Source of the DNA: Pseudobutyrivibrio sp. UBA3626 | GTDB lineage: Bacteria > Bacillota > Clostridia > Lachnospirales > Lachnospiraceae | Direction: 5' to 3' | Assembly: GCA_002373675.1 (NCBI GenBank) | Contig: DFLF01000017.1 | Location: 268,969 to 332,968 of the forward strand | Length of the DNA stretch: 64,000 bases | In this document: positions 35,523-45,176 of the stretch, in pieces | How positions within the stretch are numbered: position 1 is the stretch's first letter | Layout: every line of letters begins with the position of its first letter | The notes under the pieces: model-generated | Told to the model about the DNA's origin: nothing | Seen by the model: the letters and a program-made list of their open reading frames with translations, nothing else | Databases searched by the model: none | Translations under genes and position numbers: made by a program

Positions 35523-38066
35523 CTATTCATCCGTTTGTTTTTTACTCTCCAACAATATCTCCGTCATATATGATTCATTGCTTTTCATATCGGTCAATAC
35601 AACAAAGCATTTGTCTTCCTTGCCAATCTTTCTTGGAATCTCGGATTTGAAACCAGATAGATAGGCACTCTCCTCAGGCGACGCATCTGCCACATCCAGT
35701 CTAATCTCCCTTATTGTATCATATAATACAATGTCGCCGTTATCATCAGCTATACCTATCTCAATCCTATTATCAGCACTTATTCCACCCGGAATATAAG
35801 CCCAACCTCTTATGGAGCACATATCATCATATGCACCGCATCTTGTAGAGACCATTGTATCTCTTCTTACACTATCAATAGCATAGCATATATTACCACT
35901 TCTGTTGATATCACAAGCTTTAAGTCTTCTCGAATAGAACAGATAGGTCGGCTCTTCTATCTTGTCACAAGGCACCTTCTCATCAGACCATATATACTTC
36001 TCATCACCATTTGTATTAATTTGCAAAAGTCCTAGATTGTAGTCAAAAAAATCTGTTACAAGAAGCTTCCTGTCGATATTACAGATAAATCCTTCAGCAA
36101 TATTATCAAGCCCCAGATTCTTCTTAAGATCTTCGCGTAAGGTGCGCTCTGTTGGCACTACAAATATCTGGTTCGCCTTATTTTTCAAAAGTAAATACCT
36201 TGTAGCATTGAAATCCTCGTCAGTATCATCGGAAAATGCCCATCCTTTGATTCTGACATTGTCATCAAGTCCCACTCCGTCAATCCCAAGTCTAAGGTCT
36301 GTCGGAATAGGGCTGTACGCCTCTTTCGATAGTTTGACATCATAATTATGTGTATCCACGCCATACATATCAATACTGTAATCACCAAGGTATTTCGCAA
36401 AATTCACATTGTAGAACGGATCTATACCGAACAAATCCTTATGCTTATAGTAGAGTCTCTCTCTTTCGATACGAAGGCGATTCATCTTGCTTTCTGATGT
36501 GGAATCATATCCTCTTGAAAACGATTCGTGATGATATAATACAGCATCCATACGAGACACATTGTAATATCCTGCTTCAAATAGCTTAAAGCACAAATCC
36601 ACATCATTATATGCTACAGTAAGCTTCTCATCAAGTCCACCTACTTCGTCGTACTTATCTTTAGACACCATAAGACAAGCTCCCGTCACCGCAAGCCAGT
36701 TAAATGTTAATCTGTTTCTTCCATAATTAGCCGTAATACTGTCAGGAAATCCAACGAACATATGGCTTGGACCTATTGGAAGATTACACACTCCTATATG
36801 TTGGATAGTATCATTCTGCGGAAACAAAAGCTTTGCTCCTACAGCTCCCACATGATCCTGCATCGCATTCCCCAACATCCTGTCTACCCACTCGCCTCTT
36901 ATAACTTCGATATCATCATTCAATAGAAGGATATATTCGCCTTTACTGTGTGACACACCTATATTACACATCTTCGAGAAATTGAATTCCATCTTCTTAT
37001 AGATATATTTAATACCTCTTTTGTTAAGATACTCTGATATTATCTCTCTATTGTATTCTTCACTCCCATTATCTACTACAATTATCTCATAGTTACTATA
37101 TAACGTGTGCTCATATATTGAATTGATACACTGAGTAAGAAGACTGTAATTATCTTTAGACGGAATAATAATACTTACTAAAGGATTACCTACAGTTATA
37201 TAATCAATTCTGTATTGATGGAATTCTGTTATAAGCGACAGATTGCCTTCAATGCCTCTTCTTGTCAAAGCCTCCAGAAGAGCCCTTTTTGCAGCCTCTA
37301 TCGCATATGGCTTGGCATCTAAATTGCTCGCTGCAGATTCTCTGCGCTCTCTCCAATGGTACAATACCTTTGGAATATGACCGACTCTCTTATTATCACT
37401 AAGTTCCATAAACCGAAGTGTCATATCATAGTCTTGTGAACCATTAAACTCAGAGCGAAGTCCACCCAGAGAGCATACGATTTCTCTTCGATACAATGCC
37501 AAATGATTAGTATACATCATAGACAAGAACGTATCCGGCGACCAATCCGGCTTAAAAAAGGGTGTATGATAATAGATCCCATCTTCTGTAACCTTGTCCT
37601 CATCACTATACAAAAAATCAGTATCGGGATTGTCATTAAGATAATAGACCATCTCTGCCAAAGCGTTGAGTTCTATTGTATCATCGCAATCCATGAAAGC
37701 CAAAAATTCTCCTGATGCAACAAAAATACCATCATTAGTTGCTTTGGATATATGACCATTCTCAGATCTGTATATGATTCTCACCTTGGAATTATCTTCA
37801 TATTTGGAGAGATCATTACGAACAGATTCCCATGAAGAATTGTCGTCTACAAGTATCAATTCAAAGTTCTGATATGTCTGATTCAATACAGATTCGATAC
37901 ATTCTATTAATTGCACACTCTTTACATTGTATACAGGAACGACAATACTAATCAATGGTTCATAGGGACACTCGATATAATCTTCTATTTCATTGCAGTG
38001 AACCATTCTCCATCTTGTATATGCTTCTTCTTCGTACTTTAGTTTTTCTATGTCTGACTTGTTCAC
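35523..38066 (-). CDS. Large tandem GT2 glycosyltransferase with C-terminal IRGW accessory domains
   Basis: There are two GT2 domains. The first (about 38-265) has SIVVPVYNV, DDNSSWE, MDCDDTIE and HWRERRESAA; the second (about 295-530) has SIIIPSKDN, VDNGSEE, LNDDIEV and AYNDVDLCFK. The last 280 residues hold two copies of a beta-rich accessory domain with the cores VRIKGWAFS and CSIRGWAY. The start is GTG (38066) after GGAGGAG. Such double-headed enzymes build alternating linkages in wall polysaccharides such as rhamnans. It is the most distal gene of the exporter cluster. Confidence 0.88.
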   Translation of the reverse strand: MNKSDIEKLKYEEEAYTRWRMVHCNEIEDYIECPYEPLISIVVPVYNVKSVQLIECIESVLNQTYQNFELILVDDNSSWESVRNDLSKYEDNSKVRIIYRSENGHISKATNDGIFVASGEFLAFMDCDDTIELNALAEMVYYLNDNPDTDFLYSDEDKVTEDGIYYHTPFFKPDWSPDTFLSMMYTNHLALYRREIVCSLGGLRSEFNGSQDYDMTLRFMELSDNKRVGHIPKVLYHWRERRESAASNLDAKPYAIEAAKRALLEALTRRGIEGNLSLITEFHQYRIDYITVGNPLVSIIIPSKDNYSLLTQCINSIYEHTLYSNYEIIVVDNGSEEYNREIISEYLNKRGIKYIYKKMEFNFSKMCNIGVSHSKGEYILLLNDDIEVIRGEWVDRMLGNAMQDHVGAVGAKLLFPQNDTIQHIGVCNLPIGPSHMFVGFPDSITANYGRNRLTFNWLAVTGACLMVSKDKYDEVGGLDEKLTVAYNDVDLCFKLFEAGYYNVSRMDAVLYHHESFSRGYDSTSESKMNRLRIERERLYYKHKDLFGIDPFYNVNFAKYLGDYSIDMYGVDTHNYDVKLSKEAYSPIPTDLRLGIDGVGLDDNVRIKGWAFSDDTDEDFNATRYLLLKNKANQIFVVPTERTLREDLKKNLGLDNIAEGFICNIDRKLLVTDFFDYNLGLLQINTNGDEKYIWSDEKVPCDKIEEPTYLFYSRRLKACDINRSGNICYAIDSVRRDTMVSTRCGAYDDMCSIRGWAYIPGGISADNRIEIGIADDNGDIVLYDTIREIRLDVADASPEESAYLSGFKSEIPRKIGKEDKCFVVLTDMKSNESYMTEILLESKKQTDE

Positions 38067-38116
38067 ACTTACTCCTCCTTGTATGACAAGTGTTGAATTC
38101 TCTTGTAATTACTCTA

Positions 38117-39121
38117 CTATAGCTTATTAATCCTCTTGCCTATCTTGTAAAGCTTGCGTCCTCTTAATTCGCGAAGTTTAGATTCTTGTCTAAGATATTC
38201 TTCCCTCAACTTGCCGTATTTATCGAGGATTTCTTCTGCTCGTCTCTTGTAATTCTTATACTCCTCAAGCTTAGTCTTACATTCCTTGTATTCCTTCTCC
38301 AGTTCCCTATATCTTGACTTATACCACACGCCTTCCCTATAGCCGTCTGTCAATTCTTCAAAAGCAATATTCTGCTTTCGTCCATTATTAACCTCGCTCT
38401 CGATAGTTCGAACACCCTTCATAACATACTGCTGAAAATGATGCTCCATCTTACGAAAGCATGTTGCTTCACCATGATTAATGCCCATGCGAGCCAAAGC
38501 ATCCGGCCAATCAAGTACAATACCTATCGACGTGTCATTATATAGATAGAACAAAGTCCTGAAAAGAACGTATTTGATTGGTATTGGAAAGTCAAAGGTC
38601 CATTCGTAATCTATCAATTGCCACTTGCCGTTGTCCGAGATAATAATATTATCAAATATCATATCTATGTCCGTAACAAATGACGTTTGCAACTCCATTT
38701 TCTCAAGCTCTTCGTGCCTTCCGAATACATCTTCGAAATCTTTCGTAACAACAAAAAGTTCATGTCCTTTATTAGAATATTCGATAATAGCTTTGTAATT
38801 ATCCAGAGCCTCTAACACATTATTGGCCCCGCCTGTTTTGAGGAGTTCTTCAAAGATATCAAAAAAAGAAACGCCTACAACAAATTCATTGTCAAGCACT
38901 TTGCCTTCAAGGCTACTCTTAGAAATCACAAGCTTGTCTCCATATCTATCCTTCAGAAGGATTGACATATCCGACATATGCTTTAAATGGCTGACTCCTT
39001 CATCAAACAAAGCGACTTTCTTAATCGACTCGTTGCCTTTGTCATCAACAAGCCTATCCGTTCTAATAGCGAAAGCCTTGTCCCTGTCTGTGGAATACTT
39101 TGTATATATTAATCTCTCCAA
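38117..39121 (-). CDS. Kinase-like protein with C-terminal coiled coil (second half of a split WbdD-type protein)
   Basis: The 334-residue protein begins with a TTG (GAGAGG 6 nt upstream). The opening YTKYSTDRDKAFAIRT and the central DIDMIFDNIIISDNGKWQLIDYEW segment look like a kinase fold: DxxxxDN resembles a catalytic loop and IDYEW resembles the metal-binding DFG site. The final 80 residues are heptad-like and charged, a likely coiled coil. In related Firmicutes this part is usually fused after a methyltransferase domain. Here the two are separate cistrons 16 nt apart. A role in ending polysaccharide chains is inferred from the ABC exporter next door. Confidence 0.65.
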   Translation of the reverse strand: MERLIYTKYSTDRDKAFAIRTDRLVDDKGNESIKKVALFDEGVSHLKHMSDMSILLKDRYGDKLVISKSSLEGKVLDNEFVVGVSFFDIFEELLKTGGANNVLEALDNYKAIIEYSNKGHELFVVTKDFEDVFGRHEELEKMELQTSFVTDIDMIFDNIIISDNGKWQLIDYEWTFDFPIPIKYVLFRTLFYLYNDTSIGIVLDWPDALARMGINHGEATCFRKMEHHFQQYVMKGVRTIESEVNNGRKQNIAFEELTDGYREGVWYKSRYRELEKEYKECKTKLEEYKNYKRRAEEILDKYGKLREEYLRQESKLRELRGRKLYKIGKRINKL

Positions 39122-39137
39122 ACCATAACCTCTCTAT

Positions 39138-39821
39138 CTAAACTATGCTTATTAAGTAAGAATTGGAAAACTCGGCGAACAATCCCGCTTTGATTACACT
39201 GTCATAAGCTTTTGTCTCATCAATTACTATATATCTTTCCCTGTCAATATTCCTGTTGTTCCTAAAAAGCTCACCTTCTGATGGCAGGCACTCATCTGTA
39301 TATATAATTGTCGGATATTTATAATCAGGATAAGGATAGTAGAACTTATAACTTATATCATCAAAGCCCTGTAGAACCTCCTCAAGCTCCTTTTTCGACA
39401 ATGGCTTTATCTTATCTGTCCACTCCTTATAGTCTTCTATGCCGATGTAATATCCGCCCTTTTGTTCCTCTTGACATCCTGCCCAGTACTTCATTCCAAG
39501 TTTATTCTCAAGAGCAAGAAGAAGTCTTCCTCCCTCTCTTTTCAAAGACAGAAGTGTTGACAACAACGTCTCTAAGCTGGAATTACCTGTATGAAGTGCG
39601 AATCCATACAGATCATACATCAATATAATATCGAACTGTTCTTTTCGGTTACATATACTCAAGACATCCTCATAGCTATCAGCAGACGTCACACTGCACC
39701 TTTTACTCATAAGTTCATCCATAAAGCCTTCCGGTTCGTTAATAATCAACATACAGTCTGTACCATTAACGGGACACCACTCTATTAGGCTTTGTCTTAT
39801 TACCTTGAATTCATTATCCAT
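39138..39821 (-). CDS. SAM methyltransferase-like protein with degenerate SAM motif (first half of a split WbdD-type protein)
   Basis: The 227 residues contain GGRLLLALENKLGMKYWAG and the later FYYPYPDYKYPTIIYTDECLP. Both are typical of a Firmicute family in which a class I methyltransferase is fused to a kinase-like domain. The usual glycine-rich SAM-binding loop is not recognisable here (DCMLIINEPEGF in its place), so activity is uncertain. The chain ends at FSNSYLISIV, just where the fused relatives continue into the kinase-like part now encoded separately downstream. Start is the ATG at 39821; a TTG two codons upstream is too near the ribosome site. Confidence 0.6.
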   Translation of the reverse strand: MDNEFKVIRQSLIEWCPVNGTDCMLIINEPEGFMDELMSKRCSVTSADSYEDVLSICNRKEQFDIILMYDLYGFALHTGNSSLETLLSTLLSLKREGGRLLLALENKLGMKYWAGCQEEQKGGYYIGIEDYKEWTDKIKPLSKKELEEVLQGFDDISYKFYYPYPDYKYPTIIYTDECLPSEGELFRNNRNIDRERYIVIDETKAYDSVIKAGLFAEFSNSYLISIV

Positions 39822-39854
39822 TATCAAACCTTTATCTATATTATGATTATTCTC

Positions 39855-41186
39855 TTACTGCTCAACCTTCACTATACTGACTTCGGAATTCATATCATAG
39901 AAACCTACTGTATTCTTGTCAGATACAACTGTAATATTCAACAAATCATACAATCTGTGATACGCAACAAGCCCACCATCATCGCCATATCCTGTACAGC
40001 TAATCGACAGAAGATATTCTCCACCTTGAAGATTCATCTTTTGGGTAAAGCTTGCCACATACACCTCCCCCGAATAAGCATGCTCCACATACTTCTTCTC
40101 GTACATAGTATTAGTACCGGTTATGTCTACTCCTTTGACGCTCTTAAATGTATAAGTAAATATAGGATTATCTATATCCTCATTAAACTTAACCTTGGAC
40201 TTAATGGTAAACTTATCGCCCTTGATAATGGAATTGGTAAGAAGACCACTATTATCAACGATCGCAAAGTCTATTATCTCAGCTTTCTTAGAGCCATATT
40301 CGTTCAGGTTAGGATTGATGGTAAAATGTGTGCGCCAAGATGAGTCGTCTGATTGAACTATGATGGAATGTGCCTTGTAGCTCTTTTCATCGTTCTTACC
40401 ACTCTCATCTATGTCGTTTACTTTGCTTACAGCAAGAGCATCCTCAACGGCTGTTCCGGTCATAAGCTTTTTGTAGATATCAATCATGTCCTTTGGCGAG
40501 CCCTCAGAAAGCTTCTTGCCATGATCAAGTAACACCACTCTGTCACAATACTTAGATATGCTACCTAAGTCATGACTAACAAACAGAATCGTCTTGCCTA
40601 ACTTCTTGAAATCGTCAAACTTCTTATAACATTTGTTCTGAAAGAACACATCACCTACGGACAATGCCTCATCAACTATCAGTATTTCAGGATCAATATT
40701 AATTGCAACAGCAAATGCCAGTCGCACAAACATACCTGACGAATATGTCTTAACAGGTTGATACACAAAATCTCCTATATCAGCGAATTTCAATATATCA
40801 TCCATCTTTTGGTCTATTTCTTCCCTTGTATATCCCATCATTGTACCGTTAAGATACACATTTTCAATACCGGTATATTCCTGATTAAACCCGGCACCAA
40901 GTTCCAGTAATGCCGAAATCCTTCCATCAATTTCCACATCGCCACTTGTAGGATTAAGGACACCTGTAATTATCTTAAGAATAGTGGACTTGCCGGCACC
41001 ATTAGTACCGATTATTCCTACTGTCTCACCACGCTCGACATCAAATGATAATTCATTTAACGCATAATGCTCTCTGTATCTCGGCTCCTTAGATAGCCCA
41101 AATGCATCCATTACTCTGTCTCGGTTACGATTATATAATTTGTACATCTTACTTACGTCTTTTACACGAATTGCATAATCTGACAT
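39855..41186 (-). CDS. Polysaccharide ABC exporter ATPase with C-terminal glycan-recognition domain (Wzt-like)
   Basis: This is the ATPase of a two-component polysaccharide exporter. Walker A is GTNGAGKST, the signature is YSSGM, Walker B is ILIVDEAL, and SHDLGS carries the switch His. After about residue 250 comes a beta-rich domain of roughly 190 residues, like the Wzt C-terminal domain that in Gram-negative O-antigen systems recognises the modified end of the chain. The start is the ATG at 41186 with GGGAGA upstream, 16 nt after the permease stop. The two genes immediately downstream encode a possible chain-end modifier. Confidence 0.9.
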   Translation of the reverse strand: MSDYAIRVKDVSKMYKLYNRNRDRVMDAFGLSKEPRYREHYALNELSFDVERGETVGIIGTNGAGKSTILKIITGVLNPTSGDVEIDGRISALLELGAGFNQEYTGIENVYLNGTMMGYTREEIDQKMDDILKFADIGDFVYQPVKTYSSGMFVRLAFAVAINIDPEILIVDEALSVGDVFFQNKCYKKFDDFKKLGKTILFVSHDLGSISKYCDRVVLLDHGKKLSEGSPKDMIDIYKKLMTGTAVEDALAVSKVNDIDESGKNDEKSYKAHSIIVQSDDSSWRTHFTINPNLNEYGSKKAEIIDFAIVDNSGLLTNSIIKGDKFTIKSKVKFNEDIDNPIFTYTFKSVKGVDITGTNTMYEKKYVEHAYSGEVYVASFTQKMNLQGGEYLLSISCTGYGDDGGLVAYHRLYDLLNITVVSDKNTVGFYDMNSEVSIVKVEQ

Positions 41187-41202
41187 CTCATTTCTCCCAT
41201 AT

Positions 41203-42567
41203 CTATAGAACATCTGCAAAATGTTGTTGTAGTTTTCTGAATATTGCCATGCCTCCAATTGTCACAATAATAGTAAATATCCAGAAATACGCTGTCATTC
41301 CGGGTCTTTCCCAGAACCACATATTGTTATATAAAGCATCTCTATATCCATTAACAACATAATACATCGGATTAAGCTTAAGAATCGTCATTGCCCATCC
41401 TGGAATTCTGTTAGCCATAGCATCCATATTCCACATAATTGGTGTCATCCACATACCAATTTGAAGAAGCACATTTACAATCTGCGATAAATCCCTAAAG
41501 AAAACCATTATAGCAGAAAACGCATATATTAATCCTAGACTCAGCACAAACATACAGAAGGAGTAATACAATAACTGCAATGTATATAAAGAAGGGAAAT
41601 AACTATAACAACTATACAGTATTATAGTAAACACTATAAAAAACATATGTACAAATAAACTTGAAATTGACTTTACAACAGGAAGTGTACTTATCTTGAA
41701 CACAACCTTCTTCACTAGATAGTTATATTCAATAAGACAATTTGTTCCACTTGATAATACCTCTGAGAAGAAGAACCAAGGGACAAGACCTGCTATTAAC
41801 CAAAGTACAAAAGGAATACCTATACCAGCCTTAGTTGATTGAGTTCCTACGTTCAATGCTTTTTCAAACACAAACCAATACACTAGAACAGTTATAATTG
41901 GTTGAACAAAAGCCCAGACAGTTCCAAGATACGAGCCTGCAAACTTTTGCTTGAAGTCATTCTTGGCAAGACTTCCAATTAATTTTCTATTAGAAATAAC
42001 ATCCCTAGGTATAATAACAATGCTATCAAGTTTAATCCATATAATAATAAGCAATATATCTATGACAAGACACACAAGTATCTTTATAATCAGATTGCGC
42101 AGATATCTTGCGTCTGTAACGACTTCTGCGCTTTTAGCTGAATCAACTTTCCATGAATTGTACTTTTCAACATCATTGTAATTATCTGGCGACAACTGAA
42201 ACTCTTCAATTACATTATCCTTATAAGCAAGATAAATTTTTTCATATTCTATCTTGTCCATCAAAACCCGCTCAGGATTAACTCTAATAGATGATGTGTC
42301 AGCGGGAAGTGCTAATTCGTAATCAACAAAGCCCTCATCAGCCTTCGCAGGAACACTCACAACGTGACTCGGTGAGAATTCTTCTTTGTCCTCATAATTA
42401 ACTTGTTTAAAAAAAGCTTGAACATTGGTATCATTCTCAACCTCTGCAACAACATGAAGTGTTATACCTATATCTTGAATGTTTTCTTTATGAAACACTG
42501 TCAAAATATTAGTACCAGCCATTATCATCAAGAACAATATTCCAACAACAATTTTCTTCTTACTCAT
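41203..42567 (-). CDS. Polysaccharide ABC exporter permease (Wzm/TagG-like) with extra extracytoplasmic domain
   Basis: The last ~260 residues are an ABC-2 membrane domain with six hydrophobic segments. They begin with the amphipathic LIGSLAKNDFKQKFAGSYLGTVWAF and include the WLIAGLVPWFFF region typical of Wzm/TagG/RgpC. Unusually, about 190 residues precede it: one membrane helix (about 5-23), a beta-rich domain outside the membrane (about 25-160), and a second helix (about 163-185). Usual permeases of this type are about 260 residues. It is the second component of the exporter with the Wzt-like ATPase. Confidence 0.9.
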   Translation of the reverse strand: MSKKKIVVGILFLMIMAGTNILTVFHKENIQDIGITLHVVAEVENDTNVQAFFKQVNYEDKEEFSPSHVVSVPAKADEGFVDYELALPADTSSIRVNPERVLMDKIEYEKIYLAYKDNVIEEFQLSPDNYNDVEKYNSWKVDSAKSAEVVTDARYLRNLIIKILVCLVIDILLIIIWIKLDSIVIIPRDVISNRKLIGSLAKNDFKQKFAGSYLGTVWAFVQPIITVLVYWFVFEKALNVGTQSTKAGIGIPFVLWLIAGLVPWFFFSEVLSSGTNCLIEYNYLVKKVVFKISTLPVVKSISSLFVHMFFIVFTIILYSCYSYFPSLYTLQLLYYSFCMFVLSLGLIYAFSAIMVFFRDLSQIVNVLLQIGMWMTPIMWNMDAMANRIPGWAMTILKLNPMYYVVNGYRDALYNNMWFWERPGMTAYFWIFTIIVTIGGMAIFRKLQQHFADVL

Positions 42568-42692
42568 GTTTTGTTATATCTCCTATACCTACGAGTATCA
42601 ATCCATCTTGCACATTATACAACATAACTTTTTAATAAAAAGTATTAGAATTAAATACATACAGCACATATTATATAGTCATATAGCACAAT

Positions 42693-45176
42693 CTAACTCT
42701 GCCTTATAGCAAAATCAGCTCTATCTAAGGCCAAATTGACATTATAATATGGATCCCCATCTCTCAATATATCTGCCCAACGTTCCTGGAACATCCTTAT
42801 TTCATCTGCAAAACGCTGTTTCTTCTCTGGGGTATCTTCTGCACCACGACTCTTTGACTCATAGTGAGTAAGGGCGGCAAAAGAATTATACACAACCTTC
42901 TTATCGAGTTGCCTTACTCTTAGACAGTAGTCAATATCATTAAATGCAACTTTGAACTCCTCATCAAAGCCTCCAACCTCATCAAATATTTCCTTCTTGG
43001 TTAGAAGGCAAGCCGCCGTAACAGCACTATAATCCTGTGTAAGCATGGCCCTTCCAAATGCTTTACACTCATCTGGATGAAGTCCTACAAAAGCGTGGCC
43101 TGCAATTTCTCCAAATCCAATCACAACACCAGCATGCTGTATTATTCCGTCAGGGTAAAGAAGCTGCGCACCAACAATTCCCACATCATCTCGTTGACAG
43201 AACCCTAACATTCTATCAAGCCAATCATTATTAATAGCTTCGATATCGTTATTAAGGAATAATAGGTACTCACCTTTAGCTTCTTTAACGCCAAAATTAT
43301 TGATGCTAGAGAAATTGAACTCTCCTGGCCATCTTAGCACTTTAGCTTTAGGACATACATTTGTAATATTCTTATAATATTCTTCAGTCTCTGGTTCAGT
43401 ACTATTATTCTCTACCACAATAACTTCGTAGTTATCATAAGTATTCTTCATAATTGATTTAAGACACATATCAAGGTCTCTCGTATGGTCTTTGTTAGGA
43501 ATTATAATTGACACAAGCGGACTGCCTTTAACAATATGTCTCGCATGATACTGACCATATTGAATTCCGTCTTCCATCTCTACTTCAATTCCTTTAGTAT
43601 CAAAATACTTCTTAACTGCTTTCTTACCGTTCTTAAAGGCATATAATTTGCTTTCTGGATTCTCTGCAGTAGAATTCTTATGACTTCTCCAATGATATAA
43701 AATCTTAGGAATATGATATACATTATCAACTTCACTTACACATTTAAGTATAAAGTCATGATCTTGCGCTCCATCATATTCAGAGTCAAATCCACCTACT
43801 TTATCAGCAATTTCTTTCTTTACGCAGAATAGATGACATACATAATTATTAGAACAAAGCAAATCAATATTAAATCCCGACTTAAAGTAAGGTTCAAATC
43901 TATCCTTGCCATTAATATCTATTTTATCTTCGTCTGAATAAATAACTTCTGCACCATATTTATCAATCTGAACCATTAGTTCATATAAAGCATTAGGCGC
44001 CAAAACATCGTCATGATCTGCTAATACTATATATTCTCCAACTGCAAGTTTTAGGGCTTCGTTAGTATTTTCAGAAATACCTTTATTCTCTTCAAGATGT
44101 CTATAAGTTATTCTACCTTGATAACTTCCATCATCAATATGCTTCTTAATATGCTCCGCAACCTTATTATTGCTACTTCCATCAGCAAAGCAAAGTTGCC
44201 AGTTAGGATAAGTCTGTGCTTCTACAGACTTAACAAGCTGGTCTAAGAAATTAAGAGGGGTATTGTATAATGGCACAATAATACTGAATTTCACACCATT
44301 CTCAAACATTTGATTTCTTTGGAATTCAAGTTCATCTTCTTTGACATCGTATAATTCCATCCACTTCTCGTAGCGATTATCATTACCGCCCATGGTCATT
44401 TCAAATAGTTTCTTAAGGCCATGATTGATAAATGACTTAAGACCATTATTATTGTAATATCTCATAGCCCTATGCCATCTGTTGGTTGGATCAAATGCTA
44501 GTGCTTTGTCGAGGTCAACGACTTCTATACTTTCCTTACCATCTCGTATGATATGAACTTTAACCTTCTTACTATTTCTGCTAAATGTTGATAGAAAACC
44601 TTGCTTTTTGCTACGTTCATCTTCAGGAATATTTCTAAGTTCTGGAAATTGAGTCTCAATATCCTTTCTTACTACATATTCAGTCTTTGCTTCTATTCTA
44701 TTTCCTGCCTCATCAGCAATTAATACTTCTAAGGACTCTGTATTAACTCCCCATCCTCTTATTGAAACATCGCTTGAGTCTTTAGAAACATCAACAGAAT
44801 CCACCTTAACCATCCCTTGGCTAAGTGAATTCTTAATCTTAGTCACGCTAATATCAAAGCATTTATTAATTACATTCCCTTCTTCATCACAAATAGCCAC
44901 GGATACTTTTCCTCTACCATCTATTAGCATTTTAGGAATATTAATAAACACCTCTGCCACAGGATTATGCCCTGGCACATCGTACTTATCCCATATAAAG
45001 CGATCATCTCTAACAAGAATATCAACACCTTCATGTGTAAACTTCTCGCTATCAATAAACACGACAACGCACTCCATAGGAGTGCGTACATCTACCTCTA
45101 TAGCTTCAATAGTAATAAACTTATCACTACAAGCATTTTCTCTTACTTTGTGAAATACAATGTTTGCTTTAGACAA
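42693..45176 (-). CDS. Large tandem GT2 glycosyltransferase with N-terminal IRGW domain
   Basis: The N-terminal ~240 residues contain a beta-rich accessory domain with the core DVSIRGWGVN. Two GT2 domains follow. The first (about 300-520) has SIIVPLYNTPL, FADGSSN, LADHDDVLAP and HWRSHKNSTA; the second (about 565-800) has SIIIPNKDH, VENNSTE, LNNDIEA and AFNDIDYC. The start codon is TTG at 45176, directly abutting the stop of the upstream gene, whose last codons supply GAAGAGG. This and the next gene upstream are paralogues with the same plan. Confidence 0.88.
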   Translation of the reverse strand: MSKANIVFHKVRENACSDKFITIEAIEVDVRTPMECVVVFIDSEKFTHEGVDILVRDDRFIWDKYDVPGHNPVAEVFINIPKMLIDGRGKVSVAICDEEGNVINKCFDISVTKIKNSLSQGMVKVDSVDVSKDSSDVSIRGWGVNTESLEVLIADEAGNRIEAKTEYVVRKDIETQFPELRNIPEDERSKKQGFLSTFSRNSKKVKVHIIRDGKESIEVVDLDKALAFDPTNRWHRAMRYYNNNGLKSFINHGLKKLFEMTMGGNDNRYEKWMELYDVKEDELEFQRNQMFENGVKFSIIVPLYNTPLNFLDQLVKSVEAQTYPNWQLCFADGSSNNKVAEHIKKHIDDGSYQGRITYRHLEENKGISENTNEALKLAVGEYIVLADHDDVLAPNALYELMVQIDKYGAEVIYSDEDKIDINGKDRFEPYFKSGFNIDLLCSNNYVCHLFCVKKEIADKVGGFDSEYDGAQDHDFILKCVSEVDNVYHIPKILYHWRSHKNSTAENPESKLYAFKNGKKAVKKYFDTKGIEVEMEDGIQYGQYHARHIVKGSPLVSIIIPNKDHTRDLDMCLKSIMKNTYDNYEVIVVENNSTEPETEEYYKNITNVCPKAKVLRWPGEFNFSSINNFGVKEAKGEYLLFLNNDIEAINNDWLDRMLGFCQRDDVGIVGAQLLYPDGIIQHAGVVIGFGEIAGHAFVGLHPDECKAFGRAMLTQDYSAVTAACLLTKKEIFDEVGGFDEEFKVAFNDIDYCLRVRQLDKKVVYNSFAALTHYESKSRGAEDTPEKKQRFADEIRMFQERWADILRDGDPYYNVNLALDRADFAIRQS

